Assembly: GCF_014596975.1 (NCBI RefSeq)
Contig: NZ_JACVXD010000002.1
Coordinates: 124,001-188,000, forward strand
DNA length: 64,000 nucleotides
From: Aestuariibaculum marinum
GTDB taxonomy: Bacteria; Bacteroidota; Bacteroidia; Flavobacteriales; Flavobacteriaceae
Reading direction: 5' to 3'
The position numbers and the translations under genes are program-made. Positions 9,339 through 17,874 of this stretch are shown here, in pieces (positions within the stretch are counted from its first letter, which is position 1; each line of letters opens with the position of its first letter). The notes under the pieces are model-generated. The model searched no databases. It saw only the letters and a list, made by a program, of their open reading frames with translations, and was not told the origin of the DNA.

Positions 9339-10253
9339 ATGTTACAGATAAAAAACCTGTCGTTTCGCTATAAGAAACAGGCTATTTTAGATAATATTTC
9401 TTTTTCCGCCAAACCAGGAGAACACATCTCAATTATTGGTGAAAGTGGCTCTGGAAAAAGCACACTTTTAAAATTACTTTACGGCTATTACGATTTACCT
9501 GAAGGTGAAATTTTCTGGAAGGACAATCAAATTCTGGGTCCGGATTATAATTTGGTTGTTGGCTATGATTTTATGAAATACGTGGCGCAGGAATTCGACT
9601 TAATGCCTTACATTTCTGTTTCTGAAAATATAGGCGCTTTCTTATCTAATTTTTATCCTGAAGAAAAACAGGACCGCATTAATGAACTTCTTAAAGTAGT
9701 AGAATTAGAACCCTATGCAAATGTAAAAGTGAAAGAATTAAGTGGCGGACAAAAACAACGTGTAGCCATTGCCAGAGCTATAGCAAAGGAGCCCGAAATT
9801 TTATTGTTAGATGAGCCCTTTAGTCATATAGATAACTTTAAAAAACAATCGCTAAGACGTAGCCTTTTTAAATATTTAAAAGATCATCAAATTACTTGTA
9901 TTGTTGCGACCCATGATAAAGATGATGTGCTATCTTTTTCAGATGAGATTATTGTGTTACACGATGCGAAAATTATGGCTCAAGACACACCACAAAGCCT
10001 ATTCAATAATCCGAAAAACAAATTAATAGCTGCTTTTTTTGGAGAGTATAATGAAATTGAAAATCATGGTATTGTATACGCACACCAATTACAAGTCAGT
10101 GAAAAAGGGACTTTAAAAGCAACTGTAAAACAAGCTTATTACAGAGGAACTTCGTATTTGATAGAAGCCGATTTAAATGGAAATTCCATACTGTTTGAAC
10201 ACAAACATGCTTTGAGTAATGATGAAGAGATCCTTTTATCTGTCTTAAAATAA
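9339..10253 (+). CDS. ABC transporter ATP-binding protein, orphan
   Basis: 304 residues. A full nucleotide-binding domain: Walker A GESGSGKSTLLKLLYG (about residue 36), Q-loop VAQEFDLMPY, signature LSGGQKQRVAIARAIA, Walker B EILLLDEPFSHID and switch His in VATHDKDD. After residue about 235 a small beta-rich TOBE-like extension follows (QLQVSEKGTLKATVKQAYYRG), as in MalK/PotA-type importers. No permease or binding protein is adjacent: the prolyl oligopeptidase lies upstream in the same direction and the next gene converges, with only 2 bases between stop codons. The substrate is unknown; it may serve a permease encoded elsewhere. Confidence 0.88.
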   Translation: MLQIKNLSFRYKKQAILDNISFSAKPGEHISIIGESGSGKSTLLKLLYGYYDLPEGEIFWKDNQILGPDYNLVVGYDFMKYVAQEFDLMPYISVSENIGAFLSNFYPEEKQDRINELLKVVELEPYANVKVKELSGGQKQRVAIARAIAKEPEILLLDEPFSHIDNFKKQSLRRSLFKYLKDHQITCIVATHDKDDVLSFSDEIIVLHDAKIMAQDTPQSLFNNPKNKLIAAFFGEYNEIENHGIVYAHQLQVSEKGTLKATVKQAYYRGTSYLIEADLNGNSILFEHKHALSNDEEILLSVLK

Positions 10254-10255
10254 GT

Positions 10256-10720
10256 CTACAGAATATTGAGGATGGTAAACCCATTTCCTCTAAAGTTAAT
10301 ATCATCATGTACAGCTTTTCCCAATAGTAATTGACCTATTGGTGTACTTGGTGATATGGCATAAAACACATCTTCATCAACTTTTAGCTCACCTAAGCTA
10401 ACAGCTATAAAATAATTAGCTTGAGAAGTAAAAACAACACTTCCTAAGCTCACTTTAGTGGCTGAAGCTTTAATATCAATCTTAGAAAGCACCTGCTTAA
10501 TTTTATTGATTTCTGCTAATTGCTGTCCGGCTTTTTCACGTTCTAATTGAAGCATGGCTCTTCCCGTTTCATGTTTATCGCCTGCCGTACTTTTTGTTTC
10601 CGATGTTAACGATTCCTGAATTTGAGCAATTTGTTGTTTTACCACGTCTAAACGTTTAGACACTAAAATCTCACACTGGTTGTAAAGCGCCTGTTTTATT
10701 TCTATACTATTTTTTGTCAT
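10256..10720 (-). CDS. GreA/GreB-like C-terminal domain protein
   Basis: 154 residues from the ATG at 10720 (MTKNSIEIKQALYNQCEI). The layout resembles a transcript-cleavage factor: an N-terminal helical hairpin (about 1-85, with SETKSTAGDKHETGRAMLQ, close to the GreA coiled coil) and a C-terminal FKBP-like beta domain (VSLGSVVFTSQANYFIAVSLG, then AISPSTPIGQLLLGK). The SPxxPIGxxLLGK pattern is a GreA/GreB hallmark. Public annotations often label such flavobacterial proteins 3-oxoacyl-ACP synthase; nothing in the sequence supports that. Its 5' end overlaps mtgA by 14 bases, so the two are cotranscribed. Whether it binds RNA polymerase is inference. Confidence 0.7.
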   Translation of the reverse strand: MTKNSIEIKQALYNQCEILVSKRLDVVKQQIAQIQESLTSETKSTAGDKHETGRAMLQLEREKAGQQLAEINKIKQVLSKIDIKASATKVSLGSVVFTSQANYFIAVSLGELKVDEDVFYAISPSTPIGQLLLGKAVHDDINFRGNGFTILNIL

Positions 10721-11390
10721 AGGAAAACGGACCATAAAAATGCATTTGTTTAACAATCCAAGCTTTTCTCCCCTGAATATAAGCCGATGCTGGATTAGCC
10801 TTATATCGTTGTGGACTTGGTAATACTGCTGCAATTGCAGCAGCCTCATATTGCGTTAATTTAGCTGCTGGCTTTTTAAACCAATATTGAGCAGCAGCCT
10901 CTGCTCCATAAACCCCTTTCCCCATTTCAATACTGTTTAAATACACTTCCATAATACGCTCTTTACTCCATATAAGCTCTATCAATCCCGTAAAATAGGT
11001 TTCTAACCCTTTACGTAACCAACTGCGTTCTGGCCATAAAAACACATTCTTTGCGGTTTGCTGAGTAATCGTACTACCACCTCTAACGCGTTTGCCTTTT
11101 TTGTTGTATTCTATAGCCTTTTCAATAGCTTTTATATCAAAACCATTATGGTTTAAAAAGTTTTGGTCTTCACTACAAATGACCGCCAATTGCATGTTTT
11201 TGGAAATCTCGTTTATAGATACCCAATCGTGTTTCCAAAAGGTTCTTTGTTCACTATCCTGTTCAAAATAGCGTATAACCATTAATGGCGTAACCGGTAC
11301 CGGAACCCATTTAAATAAAACAACAAAACCCATCGTGATGGCAACAAACCACACAACTATTTTAAATAAAAACCGAAACAGTTTTTTCAT
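10707..11390 (-). CDS. mtgA: Monofunctional peptidoglycan glycosyltransferase MtgA
   Basis: 227 residues. Polymerises lipid II into glycan strands at the periplasmic face of the inner membrane. One N-terminal membrane anchor (FLFKIVVWFVAITMGFVVLF) is followed by a GT51 domain with its five signature motifs: the catalytic Glu in ICSEDQNFLNHNGFD (about residue 76), GGSTITQQTAKN, RKGLETYF, KERIMEVYLNSIEMG and YEAAAIAAVLPSPQRY. No transpeptidase domain follows, and the length is typical of MtgA. It is upstream of, and overlaps, the GreA-like gene. Confidence 0.95.
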   Translation of the reverse strand: MKKLFRFLFKIVVWFVAITMGFVVLFKWVPVPVTPLMVIRYFEQDSEQRTFWKHDWVSINEISKNMQLAVICSEDQNFLNHNGFDIKAIEKAIEYNKKGKRVRGGSTITQQTAKNVFLWPERSWLRKGLETYFTGLIELIWSKERIMEVYLNSIEMGKGVYGAEAAAQYWFKKPAAKLTQYEAAAIAAVLPSPQRYKANPASAYIQGRKAWIVKQMHFYGPFSYDKK

Positions 11391-11414
11391 GTAATATTAA
11401 ATCTAATTTTGAAA

Positions 11415-12530
11415 TTAACAGCTAGACAAATCGGCAAGTTCTTTACCTACCAAGCTCCCCATATCGATTCCCATTCCTCCCAAACGAACACCAAAAAACA
11501 CGTGATTAGACAATTGTTTTACAATGGCTTTTTTTTGGCCACCAACACCCATAATTCCACTCCAACGATGTTCAATTTCAAAAGGCTTATTAGGCAAAAT
11601 AACCGTTTTTAATAGTTCTTCCAGCCTATTCTGAATTTGCTCTGTCTCACCAAATTCGGTTGTTTCTTCACCTTTAAAATCTAAATTTCGTCCGCCACCA
11701 AACAAAATTCGGTTGTCTATATTTCTACAATAATAATAGCCTTTATCTAGATGAAATGTGCCTTTAATATGTAAATCTTTTATGGGTTTGGTAATAAGCA
11801 CTTGCGCTCTTGCTGGTTTAACCTCTTCACCAATTAGCTGTGAGGCAAAACCATTGGTAGCAATTAACAGTTTTGAAGTTGAAAACTCAAATAAATTGGT
11901 TTTTATTTTTACTGAATTCCCACTTTCGGTAAAACTTTCAACACGACAACTATTTATAATTTTAATGCCTTTAGACTGCACTTTATTAAGCAAACTTACC
12001 ATCAAAAGACCTGTATCTATTTGTCCTTCAAAAGGATTGAATACATAATCTTCTTTAATATTATCAAATTTAAAAACATTTGATTTTTTACTGTAAACCG
12101 GAGCATTAAAAACCGGTTTTAACAGCTGGTTAATTGAATTCATTTGAGTCAAGCACGATTCATACAAATCATCATGTTTCAAGAACAACTCGTAACCACC
12201 GTAATTTTTATAACCTATGGATGTTTCTCCTAAAGTTTGTTTTAAAAGATTTAAACCATCTACACGCATTTTTACAAGCTGCAAGACTTCCTCTTCTGAA
12301 TGTGTCTTTAAATCTTCTATAACCTCACTTAAACTACCAAAACACGCAAACCCAGCATTCTTTGTACTAGCTCCCTGAGGCAAGAATCCTTGCTCTAAAA
12401 TTAAAATGTTTGATTTAGGAAATCGCTCTTTTAATTGCAAAGCACAACTTAAACCTACAATACCACTTCCCACAATAGTAAAGTCGGTATTACAAAGCCA
12501 AGATTTTATTTCCCAATAGGAGAGGTTCAC
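11415..12530 (-). CDS. FAD-dependent oxidoreductase (D-amino-acid oxidase/DadA-like fold)
   Basis: About 371 residues if read from GTG at 12530 (VNLSYWEIKSW, the region where homologues are expected to begin); an ATG at 12584 would add 18 unremarkable residues. The Rossmann FAD site is FTIVGSGIVGLSCALQL, followed by the conserved ribose-binding Glu in ILILEQGFLPQGAS. The middle has the DAO-type substrate domain. The C-terminal HRWSGIMGVGG and FFGVRLGGMGIDMGSLVGKELA form the second FAD contact. The substrate is not deducible; relatives oxidise amino acids or N-methyl amines. It lies 24 bases upstream of mtgA in the same direction. Confidence 0.85.
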   Translation of the reverse strand: MNLSYWEIKSWLCNTDFTIVGSGIVGLSCALQLKERFPKSNILILEQGFLPQGASTKNAGFACFGSLSEVIEDLKTHSEEEVLQLVKMRVDGLNLLKQTLGETSIGYKNYGGYELFLKHDDLYESCLTQMNSINQLLKPVFNAPVYSKKSNVFKFDNIKEDYVFNPFEGQIDTGLLMVSLLNKVQSKGIKIINSCRVESFTESGNSVKIKTNLFEFSTSKLLIATNGFASQLIGEEVKPARAQVLITKPIKDLHIKGTFHLDKGYYYCRNIDNRILFGGGRNLDFKGEETTEFGETEQIQNRLEELLKTVILPNKPFEIEHRWSGIMGVGGQKKAIVKQLSNHVFFGVRLGGMGIDMGSLVGKELADLSSC

Positions 12531-12604
12531 TATTTTTTGATGGTTTGATTTTAGTAAAAATAGTGATTTCGTGTTTAGGATCACGCCATTGTTGGAGCTC
12601 TTTT

Positions 12605-12670
12605 ATTATGATTCCCATTGACAGGGGAATAACAATTTTAACGGAAACCTCGACACAAACGTCGAGCAAT
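12605..12670. repeat. Two small hairpins in the 296-base gap upstream of the FAD oxidoreductase
   Basis: ATTCCC (12611-12616) pairs with GGGAAT (12625-12630), and CTCGAC (12649-12654) with GTCGAG (12661-12666). The pair resembles a dispersed intergenic element of Flavobacteriaceae, from memory only. The rest of the gap (12531-12786) shows no gene. Confidence 0.4.
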
Positions 12671-12786
12671 TATCTTTAACTAAAAAGCGACTTGAGAAAT
12701 ACTAATATTCATGAGTTCATTAATTTAAAATATAAACTCTCGAATAGAGCAAACATCGCCTTCTTTAATAAGGAAAAGTAACAGCA

Positions 12787-12815
12787 TAAAAAAACTCCGA
12801 AATTACTTCCGGAGT
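12787..12815 (-). terminator. Terminator of the fabH-accB-accC transcript
   Basis: ACTCCG (12794-12799) pairs with CGGAGT (12810-12815). The A run at 12787-12794 becomes the U tract on the minus strand, immediately after the accC stop. Confidence 0.75.
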
Positions 12816-12826
12816 CTTTTACTGTT

Positions 12827-14182
12827 TTATTCTTCTTCAACGGGCTTTTCCATAACGAAATCTTCCATGAACTTGGTGGTATAATTACCCGCAACATAAT
12901 CGGGATTATCCATAAGCTGACGATGGAAAGGAATCGTGGTTTTAATACCTTCGATTACGAATTCATCTAAAGCACGTTTCATTTTACTAATGGCTTCTTC
13001 TCTGGTTTGCGCTGTTGTAATTAACTTGGCAATCATAGAATCGTAGTTTGGTGGAATAGTATACCCCGCGTAAACGTGAGTATCTAAACGCACACCGTGT
13101 CCTCCCGGAGCATGTAATACCGTAATTTTTCCTGGAGACGGACGGAATCCGTTATAAGGATCCTCGGCGTTAATACGACATTCGATAGAGTGTAAGTTTG
13201 GTAAATAATTTTTACCAGAAATTGGCACTCCTGCCGCTACTAATATTTGCTCACGAATCAAGTCGAAATCAATCACTTGCTCTGTAATTGGGTGTTCCAC
13301 CTGAATACGTGTGTTCATTTCCATGAAGTAGAAGTTACGGTGCTTATCAACTAAGAACTCAATCGTTCCAGCACCTTCGTACTTAATGTATTCTGCCGCT
13401 CTAACCGCTGCAGCTCCCATTTCCTCTCTTAACTCATCGGTCATGAACGGAGATGGTGTTTCTTCGGTTAACTTTTGGTGGCGACGTTGTACTGAACAGT
13501 CTCTTTCTGAAAGGTGACAAGCTTTTCCTGTTGCATCTCCAACAATTTGGATTTCGATATGTCTTGGCTCTTCAATAAGTTTTTCCATGTACATATCGTC
13601 ATTTCCGAAAGCTGCTTTACTTTCCTGACGCGCTGAATCCCATGCTGCTTTTAAGTCTTCTTTCTTCCAAACTGCACGCATACCTTTACCTCCACCACCG
13701 GCAGAAGCTTTAAGCATTACAGGGAATCCTGTCTCTTTCGCTACTTTTTCGCACTCTTCATAAGAGTTAATAACGCCATCACTACCAGGTACACATGGTA
13801 CTCCAGCGGCTTTCATAGTTGCTTTCGCATTGGCTTTGTCTCCCATTTTATCAATCATCTCGGGAGATGCACCGATAAACTTGATACCGTGTTCTTCACA
13901 GATTTTAGAAAACTTAGCGTTTTCTGACAAGAACCCGTATCCTGGGTGAATAGCATCTGCATTTGTAATTTCAGCAGCCGCTATAATATTAGACATTTTT
14001 AAGTACGATTCGCTACTTAAAGCAGGTCCAATACAAACCGCTTCATCAGCAAACTTTACGTGTAAACTTTCTGCGTCGGCTGTAGAATATACTGCAACCG
14101 TTTTGATGCCCATTTCTTTACAGGTTCTAATAACACGAAGTGCTATTTCCCCTCTGTTGGCAATCAGTATTTTTTTAAACAT
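12827..14182 (-). CDS. accC: Acetyl-CoA carboxylase biotin carboxylase subunit
   Basis: 451 residues. Carboxylates the biotin on BCCP using ATP and bicarbonate, the first half-reaction of malonyl-CoA synthesis. The start [19 protein letters not shown] is the canonical BC N-terminus. The ATP-grasp glycine loop is [15 protein letters not shown] near residue 160, and the metal/catalytic region [18 protein letters not shown] near 285. The C-terminal [20 protein letters not shown] and YDSMIAKLI complete the fold. The length is right for the free subunit. It is 65 bases downstream of accB with a palindromic intercistronic element between them. The two accA/accD carboxyltransferase genes are not in the window. 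Confidence 0.97.
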   Translation of the reverse strand: MFKKILIANRGEIALRVIRTCKEMGIKTVAVYSTADAESLHVKFADEAVCIGPALSSESYLKMSNIIAAAEITNADAIHPGYGFLSENAKFSKICEEHGIKFIGASPEMIDKMGDKANAKATMKAAGVPCVPGSDGVINSYEECEKVAKETGFPVMLKASAGGGGKGMRAVWKKEDLKAAWDSARQESKAAFGNDDMYMEKLIEEPRHIEIQIVGDATGKACHLSERDCSVQRRHQKLTEETPSPFMTDELREEMGAAAVRAAEYIKYEGAGTIEFLVDKHRNFYFMEMNTRIQVEHPITEQVIDFDLIREQILVAAGVPISGKNYLPNLHSIECRINAEDPYNGFRPSPGKITVLHAPGGHGVRLDTHVYAGYTIPPNYDSMIAKLITTAQTREEAISKMKRALDEFVIEGIKTTIPFHRQLMDNPDYVAGNYTTKFMEDFVMEKPVEEE

Positions 14183-14190
14183 ATCTTTAT

Positions 14191-14248
14191 GAGTTTAAGA
14201 GTTTAGGGTTTATAAGTTCGACTGAACTTTAAACTTTAAACTTCAAAT
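14191..14248. repeat. Imperfect palindrome between accB and accC
   Basis: Arms of about 27 bases meet at a perfect AAGTTC-GACT-GAACTT core (14214-14229). The outer parts pair imperfectly (GAGTTTAAGAGTTTAGGG against TTTAAACTTTAAACTTC). It touches the accB stop codon and fills nearly all of the intercistronic gap. It could be an RNA processing or stability element, or a MITE-like repeat. Confidence 0.55.
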
Positions 14249-14736
14249 TAAGATGGATCTACTAAAAATAACGGTTGATCGAATTCTACCGGAGAAGAAT
14301 CGTCAACTAAAATCTTAACAATCTTACCTGATACTTCAGATTCAATTTCGTTAAAAAGCTTCATCGCTTCAATGATACAAAGTACATCACCTTCAGCTAT
14401 AGTTTGACCTACCTCTACAAATAATGGCTTATCTGGAGATGGTTTTCTATAAAATGTACCAATGATTGGCGACTTAATTGTGATATATTTTGATTCCTCT
14501 GCTGCTGGAGCTGCTGGTGTAGCTGCTGCTGGAGCCGCTGGTGCTGCTTCTGCTGCCGGAGCTGGCGCTGCTACTTGTGGAATTTGTGCTGCTGGCATAG
14601 GGGCATACTGTACTGTAGTTGCCTCGTCTGATCCTGTTTTAATGGTGATTTTAATGTCATCCATTTCTAATTTAACCTCACTTGCACCTGATTTTGCTAC
14701 AAATTTGATTAAGTTTTGAATCTCTTTAATGTCCAT
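14248..14736 (-). CDS. accB: Acetyl-CoA carboxylase biotin carboxyl carrier protein
   Basis: 162 residues. The first 35 residues ([20 protein letters not shown]) are the BCCP dimerisation/docking part. An Ala-Pro-rich mobile linker occupies about residues 45-80 ([20 protein letters not shown]). The C-terminal biotinyl domain has the modified lysine in [13 protein letters not shown] near residue 126 and the thumb-region [17 protein letters not shown]. It carries biotin between AccC and the carboxyltransferase. It is 23 bases downstream of fabH, in one transcript with fabH and accC. Confidence 0.97.
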   Translation of the reverse strand: MDIKEIQNLIKFVAKSGASEVKLEMDDIKITIKTGSDEATTVQYAPMPAAQIPQVAAPAPAAEAAPAAPAAATPAAPAAEESKYITIKSPIIGTFYRKPSPDKPLFVEVGQTIAEGDVLCIIEAMKLFNEIESEVSGKIVKILVDDSSPVEFDQPLFLVDPS

Positions 14737-14759
14737 AATTGTATTAATTAATTATTGGG

Positions 14760-15755
14760 TTATGAATTATAGGCCCATTTTAAATAAATAGAACCCCAAT
14801 TGAATCCGCCTCCAAAAGCGGCAAAAATTAAATTATCTCCTTTTTTAAGTTTAGACTCGAAATCACTTAGTAATAAAGGTAATGTAGCCGATGTTGTATT
14901 TCCGTATCTATGGATATTTACCAATACTTTTTCTTCGGCTAAATCAATACGTTGCGCCGTAGCATCAATAATACGTTTATTAGCTTGATGTGCTACTAAC
15001 CAATCAACGCTATCTTTATCTAAATTATTACGTTCTAATATTTTTACAGTGGCATCTGCCATGTTAGATACTGCATTTTTAAATACAGTCCTTCCTTCTT
15101 GAAATGCATACTGACCACCTTTGGCCATAGCCTCTTCGGTGATTGGGAATGACGAACCACCATACGTAGCTTGTAAAAACTCTCTACCTGTACCGTCACT
15201 TCTTAAATATTCATCTTGGAATCCTAATCCTTCTTCATTAGGTTCGAATAGCACTGCTCCTGCACCATCTCCAAAAATGATACATGTAGCTCTGTCTTCG
15301 TAATTAATAATTGATGACATTTTATCGGCACCAATTAACAATACGTTTTTATATCGACCTGACTCAATATAACTAGCTGCTACCGACATACCATATAAGA
15401 AACTAGAACAAGCCGCATCCATATCGAAAGAGAATGCATTAATAGCTCCAATTTCAGACGCAGTGTAAGCAGCTGTAGAAGCAGCTTTCATATCTGGTGT
15501 TGCAGTTGCAACAATAACAAGTTCTATAGTTTTTGGATCGATGCCTTTCTTATTGATAAGGTCTTGCGCAGCTTTAATAGCTAAGTAGGACGTCCCTTTT
15601 CCTTCTTCTTTAAGAATGCGACGCTCCTTTATTCCTGTTCGTGAAGTTATCCATTCATCATTTGTATCAACCATCGTTTCAAGAATTTGATTGGTTAATA
15701 CATATTCTGGCACATAAGCGCCAACAGCCGTTATAGCCGCTGAGATTTTACTCAT
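14760..15755 (-). CDS. fabH: Beta-ketoacyl-ACP synthase III (FabH)
   Basis: 331 residues. Condenses acetyl-CoA (or a branched starter) with malonyl-ACP to begin fatty acid synthesis. The triad is Cys in MDAACSSFLYGMSV (about residue 116), His in WLVAHQANKRIID (about 253) and Asn in RYGNTTSATLPLLL (about 283). YVPEYVLTNQIL and RTGIKERRI are typical FabH N-terminal motifs. Flavobacteria make iso-branched fatty acids, so a branched acyl-CoA starter is plausible but not visible here. The plsX gene that often precedes fabH in other phyla is absent. Confidence 0.96.
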   Translation of the reverse strand: MSKISAAITAVGAYVPEYVLTNQILETMVDTNDEWITSRTGIKERRILKEEGKGTSYLAIKAAQDLINKKGIDPKTIELVIVATATPDMKAASTAAYTASEIGAINAFSFDMDAACSSFLYGMSVAASYIESGRYKNVLLIGADKMSSIINYEDRATCIIFGDGAGAVLFEPNEEGLGFQDEYLRSDGTGREFLQATYGGSSFPITEEAMAKGGQYAFQEGRTVFKNAVSNMADATVKILERNNLDKDSVDWLVAHQANKRIIDATAQRIDLAEEKVLVNIHRYGNTTSATLPLLLSDFESKLKKGDNLIFAAFGGGFNWGSIYLKWAYNS

Positions 15756-15887
15756 AACTTTATAGTTAAATTGACCGAAAAATCACTAAAATTGATCAAA
15801 AACACGTCAAAATTTGTGAAAATTACTAAAAACTAGCTTAATAACTCGCAAATTACGTGTTTTTACGCTTTAGAAAAAGCATATCAT

Positions 15888-15918
15888 AAAAAAAACGCTC
15901 ACATGTGAGCGTTTTTTT
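15888..15918 (-). terminator. Palindromic terminator between rpmF and fabH
   Basis: A fully palindromic ACGCTCACATGTGAGCGT flanked by an A run on the left and a T run on the right. It can act on either strand; the genes around it read on the minus strand, so it probably ends or attenuates the pdxA-side DUF177-rpmF transcript before fabH. Confidence 0.85.
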
Positions 15919-15935
15919 ATATGCACGCATAACTA

Positions 15936-16139
15936 TTATGCTATGTTTTCTACTGCTTCAGAATTGTCAATTAATACTTGACCTCTGTAATAAAGTTTTC
16001 CTTCATGCCAGTGAGCTCTGTGATATAAGTGAGCCTCTCCTGTAGTAGGACATGTAGCAATCTGTGGCGCAGTTGCTTTGTAATGGGTTCTTCTTTTATC
16101 TCTTCTTGTTTTCGAGATTTTTCTCTTAGGATGTGCCAT
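15936..16139 (-). CDS. rpmF: 50S ribosomal protein L32 (zinc-independent, C-minus type)
   Basis: 67 residues. The N-terminus [20 protein letters not shown] is the L32 rRNA-binding tail. The usual four-cysteine ribbon (CxxC...CxxC) is reduced to a single Cys in [17 protein letters not shown], so no tetracysteine zinc site can form. It is 9 bases downstream of the DUF177 gene, the widespread yceD-rpmF pairing. Confidence 0.96.
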   Translation of the reverse strand: MAHPKRKISKTRRDKRRTHYKATAPQIATCPTTGEAHLYHRAHWHEGKLYYRGQVLIDNSEAVENIA

Positions 16140-16148
16140 TTTCTATCG

Positions 16149-16688
16149 TTATTTATCCGTTAATAGTTTCTTTAATGTATTCCAACGAGGGTCTATATCG
16201 TCCTCGGTTTTGTTCTCTTTCTTTCCTTTCGGGCTTAATTCTTCTAACTTTTTAAGTATATCTGAATCTAATGTTCCGTCTTCAATTCCAGGATGCACGC
16301 GCTTAATTGGCACCGCTAACACAATGGTCTCGTATATATTCTGCTGAACGTTAATTTCGTAAGTACCATGCGGTACAATTAAAATATTAACGTCTTCATC
16401 ATTATACTCGTCACCAAATTTAACTACTAAATCGAACTCATTTTCGATGCTTTGATCGTAAGGTTCGTTAGTTAAATCGCAATTAACATTAACAAATCCT
16501 GAAATTTTAAAGTGCAACTCTAGTAAAGTTGTTTTCTTCTCTAACTGAAGATCGACCTTTACTTTCACATCATTAAATTCCTGATACTCAAAATAATCAA
16601 AGAACGCTTGCTCAATTTCATACTCAAAATGGTGCTTTGCTAATTTTAGCCCTACAAATGGAATTGTATACTCTTTTAATGGCTTCAT
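16149..16688 (-). CDS. yceD: DUF177 / YceD family protein
   Basis: 179 residues from ATG 16688 (MKPLKEYTIPFVGLKLAKHHF); a TTG two codons earlier is possible but unneeded. The family is found next to rpmF across bacteria and is linked to 23S rRNA accumulation or ribosome assembly in E. coli and plants. Visible features are the family core FKISGFVNVNCDLTNEPYDQSIENEFDLVVKFG, best read in pieces (NVNCDLTNEPY; EFDLVVKFGDEY), and the C-terminal IDPRWNTLKKLLTDK, which matches the DPRWAAL-type ending of YceD proteins. No signal peptide or membrane segment is visible. Confidence 0.88.
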   Translation of the reverse strand: MKPLKEYTIPFVGLKLAKHHFEYEIEQAFFDYFEYQEFNDVKVKVDLQLEKKTTLLELHFKISGFVNVNCDLTNEPYDQSIENEFDLVVKFGDEYNDEDVNILIVPHGTYEINVQQNIYETIVLAVPIKRVHPGIEDGTLDSDILKKLEELSPKGKKENKTEDDIDPRWNTLKKLLTDK

Positions 16689-16761
16689 TATCAAATCTAT
16701 TTTGAGCCTGCAAATATATAAATTTTTATTTAAGCAGCATTACTTATAAACATTTTTTTGT

Positions 16762-17808
16762 TTATATCTTTTTTGAGGATTTTTTTAATGGGTTAGCTGT
16801 AAGTTCCTCATATTCATTTCTATTTCTAAAAATATGTATTGCTGTAAACACGGCTTCCTTGAAAGAACTCTCGTCTGCAACACCTTTTCCTGCTATTTCA
16901 TAAGCCGTACCATGGTCTGGAGATGTTCTTACCTTGTTTAATCCAGCTGTAAAATTAACGCCCTGACCAAAAGATAAGGTTTTAAACGGAATCAATCCCT
17001 GATCGTGATATGATGCCACAACCGCATCAAAACTTTTATAATTATTTGACCCAAAGAAACTGTCGGCAGCATATGGTCCATAAACCAGCTTACCTTCTTC
17101 TTTAAGTTTTTTTAATGTAGGTCTTAAAACGGTATCGTCTTCGTTTCCAATCACACCATTATCTCCAGTATGCGGATTAATTCCTAACACTGCAATACGA
17201 GGCCTTACTATATTAAAATCGACTTTTAATGAATTATAAACAGTATTAATTTTATTAATAATTAAATCTTCAGTAATATGATTCACTACATCTTTAACTG
17301 GAACATGATCTGTTAACAAGCCTACTCGTAAATCATCGGTTACCATAAACATTAAACTTTCACCTTCCAGTTGCTGAGCTAAATAATCGGTGTGGCCCGG
17401 AAATTTAAAATCCTTAGACTGTATGTTATGTTTATTAATTGGTGCGGTTACCAAAACATCGATATCCCCATGTTTTAAAGCTTTGGTTGCTGATTGAAGG
17501 GACTTAATAGCGTAAGCTCCTATTTTAAGGTCTTCATTACCGAATTCAATATTTACAGGCTCACTCCAGCTATTAAATACATTTACCTTTCCGTGAACTA
17601 TTTGATTAAGATTGTTGGTAATATTGAAATTGATTTCAGATTTAAAATGCGACTTGAAAAAATTCATCGCTTTAGCCGAAGCAAAAATTACAGGCGTGCA
17701 GAAATCTAATACTCGGGAATCTTCAAATGTTTTTAAAACAATTTCGCCTCCAATACCATTTAAATCCCCTATTGAGATTCCTACTACTATATTTTCTGAT
17801 TTCTTCAT
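16762..17808 (-). CDS. pdxA: 4-hydroxythreonine-4-phosphate dehydrogenase
   Basis: 348 residues. NAD-dependent oxidation of 4-phosphohydroxy-threonine in the DXP-independent-start branch of pyridoxal phosphate synthesis. The N-terminus VVGISIGDLNGIGGEIVLK is the PdxA signature. The metal-binding histidines lie in FKFPGHTDYLAQQL (about residue 140), ASYHDQGLIPFKTL (about 270) and RTSPDHGTAYEIAGKG (about 297). It begins the minus-strand run that continues into DUF177-rpmF, with a 73-base gap. It is divergent from riboflavin synthase, 66 bases between starts, so both promoters lie in that gap. Confidence 0.95.
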   Translation of the reverse strand: MKKSENIVVGISIGDLNGIGGEIVLKTFEDSRVLDFCTPVIFASAKAMNFFKSHFKSEINFNITNNLNQIVHGKVNVFNSWSEPVNIEFGNEDLKIGAYAIKSLQSATKALKHGDIDVLVTAPINKHNIQSKDFKFPGHTDYLAQQLEGESLMFMVTDDLRVGLLTDHVPVKDVVNHITEDLIINKINTVYNSLKVDFNIVRPRIAVLGINPHTGDNGVIGNEDDTVLRPTLKKLKEEGKLVYGPYAADSFFGSNNYKSFDAVVASYHDQGLIPFKTLSFGQGVNFTAGLNKVRTSPDHGTAYEIAGKGVADESSFKEAVFTAIHIFRNRNEYEELTANPLKKSSKKI

Positions 17809-17874
17809 TAAAAATGATAACTTTTGTTTGTAATTTTGACGTTACAAATTTAGTTAAATAAACAAACCATAGAT

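Noticed and set aside
11758..12048. Open frame on the plus strand inside the FAD oxidoreductase
   Set aside because: Antisense to a gene with clear FAD motifs; composition is that of a shadow frame.
14462..14719. Ala-Gly-rich plus-strand frame
   Set aside because: Antisense of the Ala-Pro linker of accB; low complexity explains the open frame.
15756..15887. Extra small gene between fabH and rpmF
   Set aside because: No frame longer than about 25 codons; only promoter-like AT text and the palindromic terminator.
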